Assembly: GCA_038373885.1 (NCBI GenBank)
Contig: JAWZYV010015814.1
Span: 744,001-808,000 of the forward strand
Direction: 5' to 3'
Length of the DNA: 64,000 nucleotides
Source of the DNA: Cheiracanthium punctorium
Taxonomy: Eukaryota; Arthropoda; Arachnida; Araneae; Cheiracanthiidae
Positions 32,150 through 43,494 of the stretch are shown here, one piece after another. Under the pieces are notes generated by a model. The model made no database searches. It was not told the origin of the DNA and saw only the letters and a program-made list of their open reading frames with translations. The position numbers were made by a program, and so were the translations under genes. Position 1 is the first letter of the stretch. Each line of letters starts with the position of its first letter.

Positions 32150-32870
32150 TCTGCTAAGAGCGGCATCGCTCCCGTCGCAAGTTTGACCTGAGAAATGTCT
32201 ACGTCACGCATGGGGACGTGCCATTGGCGCGAGATCTACATGTACGCAGATTTTACCCCTACACCGATGGGCAATTCGGTGATCTCGGGAACTACAATTC
32301 TGCTGTCAGCTGTTAGTTAAAATCAAAACTTTAGAAGACGTTCAGCAAGGCCTACCTGTAAAAGGCCCAGCGCACGAAAACACCATATCACAGGAACAGA
32401 GCTGTCTTCTTGGATGGCACACGAATAAACACACACATATAGGCAGAAGCAGTAGTGGAAGCAAAATTATCCGACATCCGGGCCACAGCAATCCCGCATT
32501 TCCCGTCGGAATAAGATTCGACGGCAATTCGACGTAATCCGTTCGATCGGTGTGAGTGTGTGCTATGCTGCTTTATTTTTTTTTATCCGAGGAAGATTTA
32601 AAAGGCAAAACAAGGCAGGAGGAATGCGAGCGCAGTGTGTCGAAGAGGAGAACCCTCTGCGACTGCGCACTGTGTGCGAGCACACCAACGGAGTTTGCTG
32701 CTTTGGCTCTTCCCCTCGTTGTTGTTGCGGTAGCCATGATCACGTGGGCCTGTCGTCTTTTACAGGTGCTGCTTCGGTGCTGTTAGCGAGGAGTGCGGCA
32801 CTCCAGAGAGGTGACTGGCCGAAGGAGACACATCGAAAAGAAAATGCGCATATTTTGGAGAGTTGAGGGA
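32150..32870 (-). promoter_or_regulatory. CpG-rich segment, probable tai promoter/5' UTR
   Basis: GC content and CpG frequency rise sharply against AT-rich surroundings, and the segment lies upstream of the first identified coding exon. Visible motifs include an E-box CACGTG at 32741-32746 and CCGTCG/CGAC repeats. The promoter role is inferred from composition and position only. The overlapping open frames on both strands look like a by-product of GC content. Confidence 0.5.
32356..32527 (-). other. Possible non-coding first exon of tai
   Basis: The minus strand reads CCTTTTACAG followed by GTAGGC, an acceptable donor, at the downstream edge of the CpG-rich segment. The open frame it carries (from 32527) is Leu/Cys-rich and unlike any p160 N-terminus, so I read it as 5' UTR. 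The upstream limit is unknown. Confidence 0.3.
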
Positions 32871-33528
32871 ATTATGGATCAGTTTTCGGTTAAATTTTCT
32901 TTGATTATTTAAAAATAAAAATTATGACCGATGATGAGCAGATATAAATTATCAAACAAACTCTTAAATTTTGACCCAGCAATAAGAAATATAAGGTTAA
33001 TTCCTGTTATGTGTATGATACGCTATAAACACTGATTATCTTGTTGATTTGGCGAAAAACTTGAGGATTTTCGAGTAACTATAATGCAAGTCACCGGGTT
33101 TACGGAAGACTTTTTAGAGGGAGGGGGGATTAAAAAACATAGTTTAAAAAAACTAAAAAACACGCTTTAGTGATAAATTGAACTAAGTAAAAAGTGAAAA
33201 ATAATTATTAATATAGAAATAAATTAATGAACGAAAAATAGTATTATTGTGAAAAAAGTGTGGGGCACTTTGTGCTATATTTTTTGTATCATTTTCTACT
33301 AATTGTACCGATCGAATATTCCCAAGAACTGATATATGGAGCACCCCGCGCTTTTTTTACAATACTCGTTCATTAATTTATTTCTATATTAAGAATTATT
33401 TTAACTTTTTAGTTAGTTCAATTTATCACTAAAGCGTGTTTTTTGCGTGTTCAATTTATCACTAAAGGCACTAAGGAACACTAAGTTGCAAGGTACAAAC
33501 TATCAGATAATTTATTTTCACTGTGCAC

Positions 33529-33657
33529 CAAAGGCATTGCCAGGATTTTATTTCAGGGTGGGCTGGGTATCAAATTTAAAGCTAAAGTTCAATTGTAAGC
33601 TAAGTAAAAGATCCCATTTCGGGGGGGGGGCAGCAATCCCCTCTGACTACGCCCCTG
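33529..33657. mobile_element. hAT-type MITE, 129 bp, TSD CTGTGCAC
   Basis: The ends are CAAAGGCATTGCCAGG and GACTACGCCCCTG. Exact CTGTGCAC copies occur at 33521-33528 and 33658-33665. Contains a G10 run. Confidence 0.88.
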
Positions 33658-33882
33658 CTGTGCACCAAAGTATTAACCTGCAGGTAAATGCTACCTTCCT
33701 AAAAATAGGTCTCTAATCAACAAACAAGTTTCATAATGACTACAACAAACACGAACATCCATGTAATAATATAAAATATTGAGATAAGATTTTTAGATTT
33801 GCCATCTGGATTTCAAAAACGTAACTATCCAAACATACCATTGAATACAGTTACAAATAGCGAGAAAGGTTCTACTCCATTG

Positions 33883-34369
33883 CAGGGACTGCTTTAAGGC
33901 AGGGCATTCGGCGCACGTGCCCTGGGCCCCCGATTTCTAGGGGCCCCCAAAACCTACTTTTATGTAATCATAATACTACTAAAATTATCTCTCAAGAGTA
34001 AAATTTCTGATTACTTACTTCATTTCATCACAAATATTCAAAATTTTTTATTTAATGTAACTTGTAATGTTAAAAATTATTCATTTTTTACGCAAATTCG
34101 ATAGAATACCTCAGCATGCTCCTCCTCTTATCGTTTGTAAAGGGTGTGATGACTGTAAATATCCATAAAAACATTTCAAAACTGAAAATTCATAAAAGAG
34201 GTATTTGTTGTGGACATTTTACTGATTTGTAAATGTTTACTATGGTTAACTTGAAATGATAATGGTTTTAACTTAATTTAATTTAGTAATATTCTGCGAA
34301 ATATTTTTGTGCAGGGGGCCCTCCAAAGTGTCTGTGCCTTGGGCCCCCAAGTGTGTAGATCGGTCCCTG
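33883..34369. mobile_element. hAT-type element, 487 bp, TSD CTCCATTG
   Basis: The ends are CAGGGACTG and CGGTCCCTG, with CTCCATTG at 33875-33882 and 34370-34377. Subterminal GCCCTGGGCCCCC and GGGCCCCCAAG blocks face each other. No transposase. Confidence 0.92.
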
Positions 34370-34804
34370 CTCCATTGTGCCGAGCCGAGTGCCGAAATGT
34401 ACGCATGCGTAGACCGCGCGCTTGCTCCATCTCTCTCGATCTCACGCAAAGAAATTACTAATCCTGACGATCCTAATCAGGATAATGGGATAAACTTGTC
34501 AAATTATTGTATTGTCATCGATCCTTGATAAGTCTACAAAGTTTAAATTAAATCCGTTTAAAGTGGGTCAAAATCGAGTTCAAAGGAGTCTGTTACAAAC
34601 AAACACACAGGTGAAACTAATAAAAGTGTGTTAAAAAGGGCCGCTGGTTGAGGGTTTTCGAGTGACTATGCAGTGAATCCGCAGATCTACATTTTATTTA
34701 TTTACTAGCTGTATCTCTTCGCACGGTATTGATATTGTAAAACCAAAAAATACAAATGGAAAATAAATAAATAAATATTAAACATATTTTTAGATTTAAA
34801 CGCC

Positions 34805-35040
34805 TACAAAAACTGTTTTATAATATTCGGTAGGCATATTCTAACTACACTTGATCTTTCTAACTGCTGTTTGGAATGTGATATAATCCGCGAGTGTGTC
34901 GTATTTGTCTTTCTTGCTTCATAAAGTACTTCTTCAAAATCGAGATCTATTTTAAAATCGCCTACTAAAACTGTTTTATGTCCTCGCCACGCATATTTAA
35001 CTATACTTCACCTTTATTTACATGAATAGACACTAGTATT
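34805..35040 (-). repeat. Reverse-orientation copy of the 1355-1745 tandem repeat
   Basis: Reads on the minus strand as TTTTAGTAGGCGATTTTAAA with GAAGAAGTACTTTATGAAGC and a GGATTATATCACATTCCAAA segment, matching the intron 11 units in order. Confidence 0.65.
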
Positions 35041-35086
35041 CCAATTAAATAAACAGTAGGGTTAGGCAATTTCTCGACAAACATGG

Positions 35087-35230
35087 AAGACATCGCTAAG
35101 CTGGCTCCAATTTTGGAAACTTATTTTTTATGCCAAATTTGGCGATAAATCACCAAAAAGCCAAACCTTGGCAAATCAAAATTTGGCAAACCTGGGGGAC
35201 TTTTCATGCCTAACTTGGCAACCCTTGAAA
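35087..35230 (+). repeat. Remnant of the GGCGA palindrome-rich repeat
   Basis: GCCAAATTTGGCGATAAATC, CCAAACCTTGGCAAATC and TTTGGCAAACC resemble the 50516-50770 array. Short and diverged. Confidence 0.4.
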
Positions 35231-35304
35231 CAGTAGCGTAGCCAAGATTTTATTTCGGGGGGGGGGCTGCAGCCCCCTCAGACTGCACTCTGGTTACGCC
35301 CCTG
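35231..35304. mobile_element. Minimal hAT-type MITE, 74 bp, TSD CCTTGAAA
   Basis: CAGTAGCGTAGCCA and TGGTTACGCCCCTG enclose only about 46 bp. CCTTGAAA at 35223-35230 and 35305-35312. Confidence 0.92.
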
Positions 35305-36162
35305 CCTTGAAAAGTCATTTGCCCTTTTACCAGGTAGACAAAAATTTTTGTCCGAAATTAACAGCACTCTGTTGGTGCATAGACTAAGGGGTGTGCCCAG
35401 ATCTCCTAGCCCCTCCCCCCTCCATTACATTACGTCCTCGGTGTTCACACATGTATTCAAGGCTTTTATTTTTTAGTTCTACATTATAGCTTGAATAGTT
35501 CAGATTTTTGCTGATATAAGGAAAAGAATTCGAATTTATATGAAAAGCGTTTCAAGGAACCTTGCTCGTGTTTGACAAATTCTCTACAACGAAAAAGGTC
35601 ATTATTTTAGGTTAAGCAGGAAACCAGTGAATAGAGCGTTTGCATTAAAAAAAAAAAAAAAATCTTTTGCATAATAATAAACGAATAGTAATCACTAATA
35701 TTTGCAAATGGTTTCTAAGCTATCGTTTACAACATATTATGTCTTTCGCCCAACAATGTCATTCTTGCGGTCCGACCACATTCCTACCTTCTGTTTCAAT
35801 TTTATTTCGTGGGAACGGGGAAGTAAAAATTGATAAGTACCACCATACTAACTAAATATTTATTCAAGTATAAAAAGACAAACTTTCACCCAAAGAGTAT
35901 GGGAAACATGAAGAATTCAGCTTTTTTCCAGGTAAAATCGCAGCACATGGTGGTTCAACATTACAATATAATTTTTTTCTAGGATCCTTGATTTGCCCCC
36001 CCCCTTCTCCCCCTCCCCAAACAATCGCATGGACGCGCCCAATCATGCATGAAAAACTGTTTGCTAAATATATTTATTCTTCCTAAAAAGAGCCTAAATC
36101 ATAAGCGTAAAGTTTTCAAAATTATTGGGGGGGCTGGGCCCCACAACCACATATATTCACGT

Positions 36163-36244
36163 CAGTGGCGTATATACATAAATGCGAGTTGCAAAAGTCG
36201 TCACCCCCCCCCTCCCCTATGAAAAATATCTGGCTAGGCCACTG
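36163..36244. mobile_element. Nested hAT-type MITE, 82 bp, TSD ATTCACGT
   Basis: CAGTGGCGTATA and CTAGGCCACTG ends with ATTCACGT at 36155-36162 and 36245-36252, inside the 858-bp element. Confidence 0.92.
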
Positions 36245-36264
36245 ATTCACGTACATATAACTTA

Positions 36265-36438
36265 GTTGCCAGCTACTACGGAATATAATTAACCACTTTT
36301 TCTACATGATTTTTTGGCTTAAAATATAGCAAAATTTTTGTGCTGCGCCCCCGAGGTGGTTGCTATTTTGAAAAAAGTAATTAAAAAATATACTGTTTAC
36401 AAAAAGTGGTTAGTTATATTCCGTAGTAGTTGGCAGCT
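36265..36438. repeat. Inverted repeat, 37-bp arms
   Basis: GTTGCCAGCTACTACGGAAT on the left faces ATTCCGTAGTAGTTGGCAGC on the right, continuing to CCACTTTTT and AAAAAGTGG, across about 99 bases. It may be another small element inside the 858-bp one. Confidence 0.7.
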
Positions 36439-37103
36439 ATCACTTACTATAGATAAGTGTAAATTATTAGAGGGACTCGAACTCTATGGGTCCATAGAAT
36501 TCTACACCAATGTAAGGTAAGCATCCATGTTAGTATCTTCCTACCATGTTATAAGTTAAAAATGGAAGCAAAGTAAAAAATCCAAAGGAGGAAAAAAAAA
36601 AAACATTTTCGATGAGATAGTGCATTTTAGACACATCTGAACTTTTCTTCATTTCATACGTTACATTGCATAATCTGATTTTAATGAACCAGAGTCTGGC
36701 GAGGGCAGCTTCTGGTAACATTGTGTGTTACGTGGCGTCACAATGAATACTAAATCATGATTGAAATCAAAAGAAGAAAATTTTTAAAAGTAAAGGTTTT
36801 TTATAAACGTTTGTAAATAGAGTGAAATACTTTTTTTTGTGTTAGTATAAATTAGTTTTCTGTATTGAGTGATAAATTATTGGGTGGGCTCAGCCCCTAT
36901 TCACAATTTATTGGGGGGGGCTCGAGCCCCACGGGCCCATATAACTCTACGCCTATGGCCTAAATAAAATAATTCAGCGTATACAAAATTTATGTATCCA
37001 CAAGGCAAAGACCTTTAATGCTCGAGTAAAAATCAGACTTTGTAATGCAGTTAAATTTTAGTCAGCTTCTATAACATTTTCTGAAGTTATAGCTCGAATT
37101 CAT

Positions 37104-37340
37104 AAACAGTTGCCGATCATGCCCAAGTGGATAAGACGATGAACATTGGGGAGATGGCTGAAGTGAGAAGATCCAGAGTTCTGGCCTACCGCGAGGCTAT
37201 CGATCAAAAGGTACCGAAACGGTTTTCTCGTAACGTGACTATGCGTTAGAATGCCTTAAAAAGTCGTCTGGCCAAGGCATTCCTGTCCTTGGCAGACAGT
37301 CCTAGTGTGTTAGCAAAACGACATCACCGCCTGAAACAAT
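37104..37340 (+). repeat. tRNA-derived SINE
   Basis: The A-box-like TGCCCAAGTGGATAAGACG stretch (37120-37137) is followed at tRNA-like distance by CCAGAGTTCTGGCC, then a non-tRNA tail (TTGGCAGACAGTCC). Same head type as 9727-9815 and 48000-48130. Not a functional tRNA: no anticodon arm or closed acceptor stem could be drawn. Confidence 0.6.
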
Positions 37341-38404
37341 TTTTTTATTAATTTCGTTTTTCTCCATCGCACAATCACAATCCAAATTGGTTGCTTACTA
37401 CATACAATGACATTACCTTAACTGTTGATAACATGCAATGTTAATAAACAAATATAATTTAATCGTACATTTAAAAAAAAGAGAGAAAGAAAAAGAACAA
37501 CATATATTTGTCAGATGCCTTAGAAGAAACAATGTCAGCCGAACTATAATAAAAAATGATATCGGCTCGCACAGCATAGTGTCATTTTGTAAATGCAGGA
37601 GATATTCATTGCGTATCATATATCATGACACATGTTTCAGATAAGTGAGTCAGTCGTAAATGTAACAGAATCTTATTCAACACCAGATGTTATTTTGTTC
37701 GCGTTTACTTGGGTTGGATTAATAAACGCTTTCTGATTTGAAATCTTTTAATTTTTTAGGCAGGGTGAGAACTGACGGGGGGGGGGGGATGCCGGGGATC
37801 GTCCTAGCCTGAAGAATGTGATATCCCTAGCTAGAGAGACAAATATTAATTAATCCCTGCCAAGTTCACCAGTACCTAACAATTTTAAGTATTGGCATGA
37901 ACCGATTTTTAGAGTTGGGAGTCCAGGGCAGAAGCTTCATTGGAGGCCTCTAACGTAAACTTTTTTTATACAAAGCAGCCAACAGTTTTATTTTTAGTTC
38001 ACAGCCACAGCCAACAACAGTTGTTTTACAAAGCAGCTTTCAGGTCACACCATTCAGAGTTATAACAGCATGAAAATCATTATTGAATCAAGATGCAAAG
38101 TGAGATGGAATAGTTCGATAATAATATTATTATGCAGGATAATAATATTTCAATTCTTAATTCCATTCCATATTTTTCAAGCAACATGTTCCATTTCCTA
38201 ATGCTTATTATATCAGAGCATTCATTTAGAGTGAGATCAGTGGCGGCTCGTGGGATACAGCAAGTACTGCCGGACTGCACTTGAAATTATCAGCACATAC
38301 TTTAAAATAATTTATTCTATAAATTTTCTTAAATTCAGATTAGAATTATGGAATTCCTATGGTAAATTTTAAAAAAATCTTAAAAAAAAAAAAGTATTGT
38401 AGTA

Positions 38405-38580
38405 ACGGCCGGATAGCTCATTCAGAAAAAAAGCTCTTTAATCTTCCCGCAATTCAATTGCGAAAGTCGTCGGTACAGCCCTCAGCGCTGATTAAGGAAT
38501 TGGCAGCACCCATGGTAACGACTACGTAAGCAGTTCCTCCGGCTTCGGATAGCGTAGAGTGTATTTCGCTAAGAGTCAGC
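38405..38580 (+). repeat. Possible second tRNA-derived SINE type
   Basis: GGCCGGATAGCTCATTCAG looks like a tRNA A-box region. It is followed by a GC-richer tail with GGCAGCACCCATGGTAACGA. Weak evidence. Confidence 0.35.
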
Positions 38581-38673
38581 TGAAGAAAGGTTTTTTTAAT
38601 GCGGCTGCACTTGTGAATTCCATAAACTGATTGGCTCGGACGAGAATAAAGACACAGAATATATGTTCTAGCC

Positions 38674-38959
38674 CAGCGTTTCTCAACCTGAGGGGGGCGT
38701 GACTCCCGCAGATCGTTTGCAGGGGGGGGGGCGAGAAAAAACTATAGAGCAAGTAGTGATGCATGTTTTTAAAAAATCATCTTATTTATTCTCAGTTTTA
38801 CTCAAAAATATGACCATTTTCGCTTAAAATGTTCATTATTAAAGATTAAAAAACTCAATGTATGCTGAAAAACTCAATGTATGAGGGGGGGGAGCGCCAC
38901 TGTAAGTTAGCCTTTGTTGGGGGGGGGGGGGCACGACGTTAAAAGGTTGTGAACCGCTG
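38674..38959. mobile_element. hAT (Charlie-like ends) MITE, 286 bp, TSD TTCTAGCC
   Basis: The ends CAGCGTTTCTCAACC and GGTTGTGAACCGCTG resemble Charlie-type hAT termini. TTCTAGCC at 38666-38673 and 38960-38967. Contains several G8-G12 runs and a tandem AAAAACTCAATGTATG. Confidence 0.93.
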
Positions 38960-38985
38960 TTCTAGCCCATTCTAACGGAAACAAT

Positions 38986-39021
<36 letters not shown>

Positions 39022-39080
39022 TCTGGGAAGGTATTTGTTCAGTTTATGTACTTCAATTTTGTATGTTATAAACCCAAAAA

Positions 39081-39267
39081 CAGTATCGTAGCCACGGGAG
39101 GGGGGGGGGGTCCCCACGAGGGGTTACCCCAGTAGCGTACCCACGAGGAATTTTTTAGCCATACAAAATGTAATGTATCTTCATCCCTCTCTCTCTACAT
39201 ATAATATGAGTTGCGGTAGTCGTATCCCCCCCCCCACCCGCATGAAAAATTTCTCGCTACGCCACTG
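39081..39267. mobile_element. hAT-type MITE with doubled left end, TSD CCCAAAAA
   Basis: The outer ends CAGTATCGTAGCCACG and CTCGCTACGCCACTG are flanked by CCCAAAAA at 39073-39080 and 39268-39275. A second left-type end, CAGTAGCGTACCCACGAGG, begins at 39132. Confidence 0.88.
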
Positions 39268-39359
39268 CCCAAAAATATACTTGGTATTCAACTTTAAATC
39301 CCTTCAGAAAGGAATTTATAAGTTGGACGGTTTACTTCACAGAAAATGCCGTTTACACT

Positions 39360-39550
39360 TTTGAAGTGCAGGCATTTTCACGCCAATATTGCAGACCAAA
39401 TGGATAGACTGCCCAACGTTGAAAAAGTTCAGCCGTTGCCATCGATCCATTCAACGACCAACAACACGGCGGTTGCTTGAATCGGCCATCTGGCGGCATA
39501 AAGAAGTTTTCTGACACACCTGACTGTGCGGCCGCGCACTTTTCTTTAAC
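39360..39550. mobile_element. FB family MITE, copy 2 (partial)
   Basis: GGCATTTTCACGCCAATAT, TGGATAGACTGCCCAACG and GAAAAAGTTCAGCCGTTGCC follow in the same order as in 27163-27435 and 52448-52765. Confidence 0.65.
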
Positions 39551-40502
39551 AGAATTTAAAAAAAATCATTCGACTTTCAGATTTATTAATTAAAAGTCCC
39601 AATAAAATTAGTAGTATTGTTATCACATATAGCTGTTATAGTTTCAAAATTTTAAACAACTAACGTTTTGATTTTTATTAAAAAAAGCGAGTATTTATTT
39701 ACGCGGAAATTAGACAGGAAAGTACCTATGATTATTGCTGTTGATATCGAATTATTAACACAGCTATAGATTTTGTAAAACGATTTCTAAGATTTAATTT
39801 TTTACAATTAAGTAAAAAAAAATGTAGAAGATTTTTTTTTGCTGTTGCATATTTCGCAGAAGTTGAAAAATAAATTTACCGTCTTACAAACTTTTCACAA
39901 ATTAAAAATTATTATTTTTCTTCTACCCCCCCCCCCCTAAAAAAAGGACTCTTTTACACTCTTTATTCTGTTCAAGAAAACAAAACAATGTTTCCAGACC
40001 GTAAACAAACAAAAGAAAATATTATTTTTAATTCAATAATTATAGCAAGCTTACAGTATTAAGACGAAAGCTGCATTACTGACATTAGAAGAAAATCGAT
40101 ATTGTCACGCTTTGGCGCCACCGCCGATGATGCATGTCATCTCGACTAGCATCCCTTCCGCCCCACACACACATTCACCAAATGCACACATACCCTAAAC
40201 AGTTCCATATGCGTTTTTCGATTTAGCTGGAACGGATAAATATATTGTGCTGCTCTTCCACTGCAAGAGCAGAGATATGCAAGAAATATCCACTTCGATT
40301 TATTGAAATTGAAAATTTCAAAAGTTCTTTCATAAGAAATACGATCGTATAATGTACCCATGCAATACAGGAGTTAAGCGAGGGGTCCCTCCGCGTGAGT
40401 GCAAAAGGGTATATGTACGACTCTTTGAAACACATAAATTATTTTAGATACTTATAAAAAAACCCTCAAACTGTTTTAAGCCGTTCCCCAACTATATATA
40501 TC

Positions 40503-40901
40503 AGGTTGTAACGAAAGTTTTCCGCCATATCTGCCTGAAAAACTAACTTCTAACTCCTTAGATACCTGTTTTTGAACTTTCGGTACCAAACCTGTACCGT
40601 GTCACATGATACAACACTAGTACTTAAAGCTGTACTCATAATTCGTTGATATTCTGTAGCTGACTTTTTGCAACAGAACTGGAAGTCAAGGATGGTTCTA
40701 ATCCTCTAGAGTGATAGTTCCATTTGAGACACCTTGTTCTTAATGATAACTATATTTTTTACAGATTTCACAACGCAGTGTCATAAAGCAAGTCTCTTTC
40801 TTTCAAATGCCAAAAATCATTTGACAAAATAGGAGCAAATACGCCAACGCGAACTGTGTGCTTCCAATGTTTGCGGTGGCGGGAAACTTTCGTTACAACC
40901 T
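40503..40901. mobile_element. mariner-like MITE, about 400 bp
   Basis: Inverted ends AGGTTGTAACGAAAGTTT(T/C)CCGCC of about 24 bp with one mismatch, in a TATATAT context consistent with TA insertion. No transposase frame. Confidence 0.7.
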
Positions 40902-40999
40902 ATATATTACCATTTCCCACGTAAAGTAATGAATAAACAATGTATTTTAAAAAAATCAATGTAATTCAACACAATACTGCATAGAATTGTAAATGCCCT

Positions 41000-43020
41000 A
41001 AATTTAGGATTAGTAGGAGAGAAAAGTACAGTACAGCAAGCAGTCATAAATAATAAAGTGCAGCACTTTAATAATAATACTGTATTGAGTACCATTTATT
41101 ATTATTGTACTGTACAGAAATAATAATAATACTTACTAAGTATGACACAGTACTGTAATAATAATTATAATTATAACGGCACTGTACAGAATACTATTGT
41201 ACTCTGCGCTTCTTATTATTGACGAAATATCTCGAGTTGTGGGCGGGCGAGGAGTTCGCGTTAGCTCTCTGATAACGTTGCTCGTGCTATATCAAACTCG
41301 CGTAAGACAAATCGCGTTCTAGCACAAGTCCACTGTAATTCCAGTCCTGGTTTTGTAGTGCGGTCCGGAGTAATGTCCTGGTTGTCATCCCATTTTTAAA
41401 CCCACTGTGACGTCACTAATAAATAAAGTTTAATGTTCCAGTAAGGTAGGATAATTTTATTTTTTAAAGTAATTTCTAAAACACTGTAAACTTTTGTTAT
41501 ATAATGAACTAAACTTAAATGAATATTTCAGGTTAAAGAATGAAATATTTTTAATAAAGGAAATCTTTAGAATTAATTAAATAAGTGAAATTTCACTTTA
41601 ACAAATTTTTCAGAATTACAAGTTTAACTTATCCCTCGAAGCTCGCTATAACGAGATTCTACTGAAGTCCTGCCCCCCCCCCCCTCCCACCAAAAAAATA
41701 AATAAATAAATAAGATTTTGTGTTGGGTTGAACTGACCAAAAAAAAAAAAAAAAAAGAAGAAAAGAAAGAAAGCCTAGAAAAGTTTCTGTCTTGTTTTGC
41801 ATAGCAAATGAAAACTTTGTCTCCCCTCCGAAAATCCCTAATGGGAAGTAGGCCTCTCGTCTTGCATAGTAACTGCAAATCTCTGTCTGGTCTACTTCCA
41901 AAAAGGAAACTGTAGTCCCGGCAAACTAAATTAAAAATACCGATAACCTGGGTAAATTTACAAACACGCTTTTTTTTCAGTTGGTTTTTAATCAGTAGTC
42001 ATTGCTGAACAACACATCCAAAATCGGTCGAAATCCGACCCCGGGAATACCCTGAAAATCGGACTTCCAAGATAGCTGAGTAGTTTATCCGCAAATCAAG
42101 ATAAAATCAATGTAATGGGCATTTTTGTGTGGAAATGTAGTTTAATTTTCACATTTTAAACGTATTTAAACAGTGCATTTTAGAGTGCACATCACATACA
42201 AGAACGCATCTACAGTCTACATAGGCACGTAGCTAGAAAAAAAAAAATATGGGGGTTGGGGAGGGGGGGGGGAGAGAGAGAGGCAAAAGATAGAATTTCT
42301 AACAAAATGGCTTTATTATTTGACAGAAACGCGTAATTCAAAGGCAAGTTCAAAGGAGCGTTTTTCTCCAGAGTGAGCAGCTCCCAAAAGGAGCGACAGG
42401 ATATCCCTCCCATTAGTCAAAAAGTCTACTAATTAATCATCAGAACAATGGGCTACATAATAAAAATAATAAAAAATACTTTTGCGCTTAAATAATATAA
42501 AGTATTGATGAAATAAAAAACAACCAGTCAAAATATGCACATACATTTACATCAGAACTAAGCTACTCTAATTAATAATAACAAATTTACTTATACCCTT
42601 TTCAACATTTTATGTAATACTCAAATCTTATGTAATACTCGTGATTTCCTGCTCCTTTATGTCCCTGTGAACTATATTAATAATATAATTCATTTTAACA
42701 GAACATAAATTTATTATTCAATCTGTTTTATTTTCTTTGTACTCTCTTTTTTGATTCAAAATAGGAAAAGAAAACTTTTAAAATTTATGTTAAAAATCTA
42801 AATTGATTTACATAGGCACAGCTCAAACATATATTTAGGATAAAATATTCAATTTTTTTAGATCAATACATCAAAATGATCGAACTTAATTCCTAGTTTT
42901 ATTATGTGAAGATTTTTGAAAACTGTTCATGCTCGCAAACATAGTTGAATATACCTTTATGGTTAATTCTGAATTATGTTAAGTCATTTTTCAAATCCTA
43001 CTATTAGGTCACACTCTCCT
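41000..43020. other. Intergenic stretch without gene
   Basis: TA- and AATAAT-rich sequence, homopolymers, a decayed repeat at 41783-41905 and an isolated MITE-like end CATAGGCACGTAGCTAG at 42220 with no partner found. Confidence 0.6.
41783..41905 (-). repeat. Decayed relative of the 62212-62387 element
   Basis: On the minus strand, CAGACAGAGATTTGCAGTTA, AGACGAGAGG and GACAAAGTTTTC occur in the same order as in the GAGACGAGAC-rich element at 62212-62387. Confidence 0.5.
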
Positions 43021-43045
43021 TATATATATATATATATATATATAT

Positions 43046-43494
43046 CATAGGCGCACCCACGGTGGGGGCTATGGGGGCTGAAGCCCCCCTAAAGGCGGGA
43101 AATTAGAAGTGAAAAGTATTGAAAATCGTCACTAATTAGTTAAATGTTTTCTTTTTAAAAATTGTCTTCAAATTATTTCTAAAATACATTTTACCAGAAA
43201 AAATGTTAGTTTTTAAATCAAAACTTACAGTTAGAGCATGAAACACGGTTAAACTTACATCCCTTACAACTTTTATCAGTGATGTTATACAAGATCACTG
43301 AAAAGATCATATAATTATTTGATTCTAAGATGAGTTGCATTGCTCGTGGGGTTGTGTTCTACGGGCAAGTCGACTGGCACAGAATATTTTGACGTTATAA
43401 GAGAGTTATAACTTTAATTGAGGTCACTATAACGGAGTTCAGCAGTATTTTCAGCTCAGCCCCCCCCTAAACTAAAATCCTGGGTGCGCCACTG
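43046..43494. mobile_element. hAT-type element E1, 449 bp, TSD ATATATAT
   Basis: The ends CATAGGCGCACCCACGG and CTGGGTGCGCCACTG lie in a TA microsatellite with ATATATAT at 43038-43045 and 43495-43502. Collinear, in opposite orientation, with 57386-57815. Confidence 0.9.

Larger units (their letters stand above)
26467..32355 (-). other. 5' intron(s) of tai; start-codon exon not located
   Basis: The N-terminal coding exon should lie here or further right. I checked donor-like sites on the minus strand and found none preceded by a basic, p160-like open frame. Contents: foldback element (27163-27435), hairpin (27867-27925), hAT MITE (29160-29400), piggyBac-like element (29884-30400), otherwise AT-rich. 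Confidence 0.6.
36100..36957. mobile_element. hAT-type element, 858 bp, TSD GCCTAAAT, host of nested insertion
   Basis: The ends CATAAGCGTA and TACGCCTATG are flanked by GCCTAAAT at 36092-36099 and 36958-36965. It holds an 82-bp MITE (36163-36244) and a separate 37-bp inverted repeat (36265-36301 with 36401-36438). No transposase. Confidence 0.88.

Noticed and set aside
32552..32866. Two overlapping plus-strand frames in the CpG-rich segment, as a divergent gene
   Set aside because: Cys/Arg-rich composition follows CpG content; no domain and no downstream exon found.
37104..37180. Functional tRNA gene
   Set aside because: Only A- and B-box-like blocks; no complete cloverleaf could be drawn and related fragments are dispersed.
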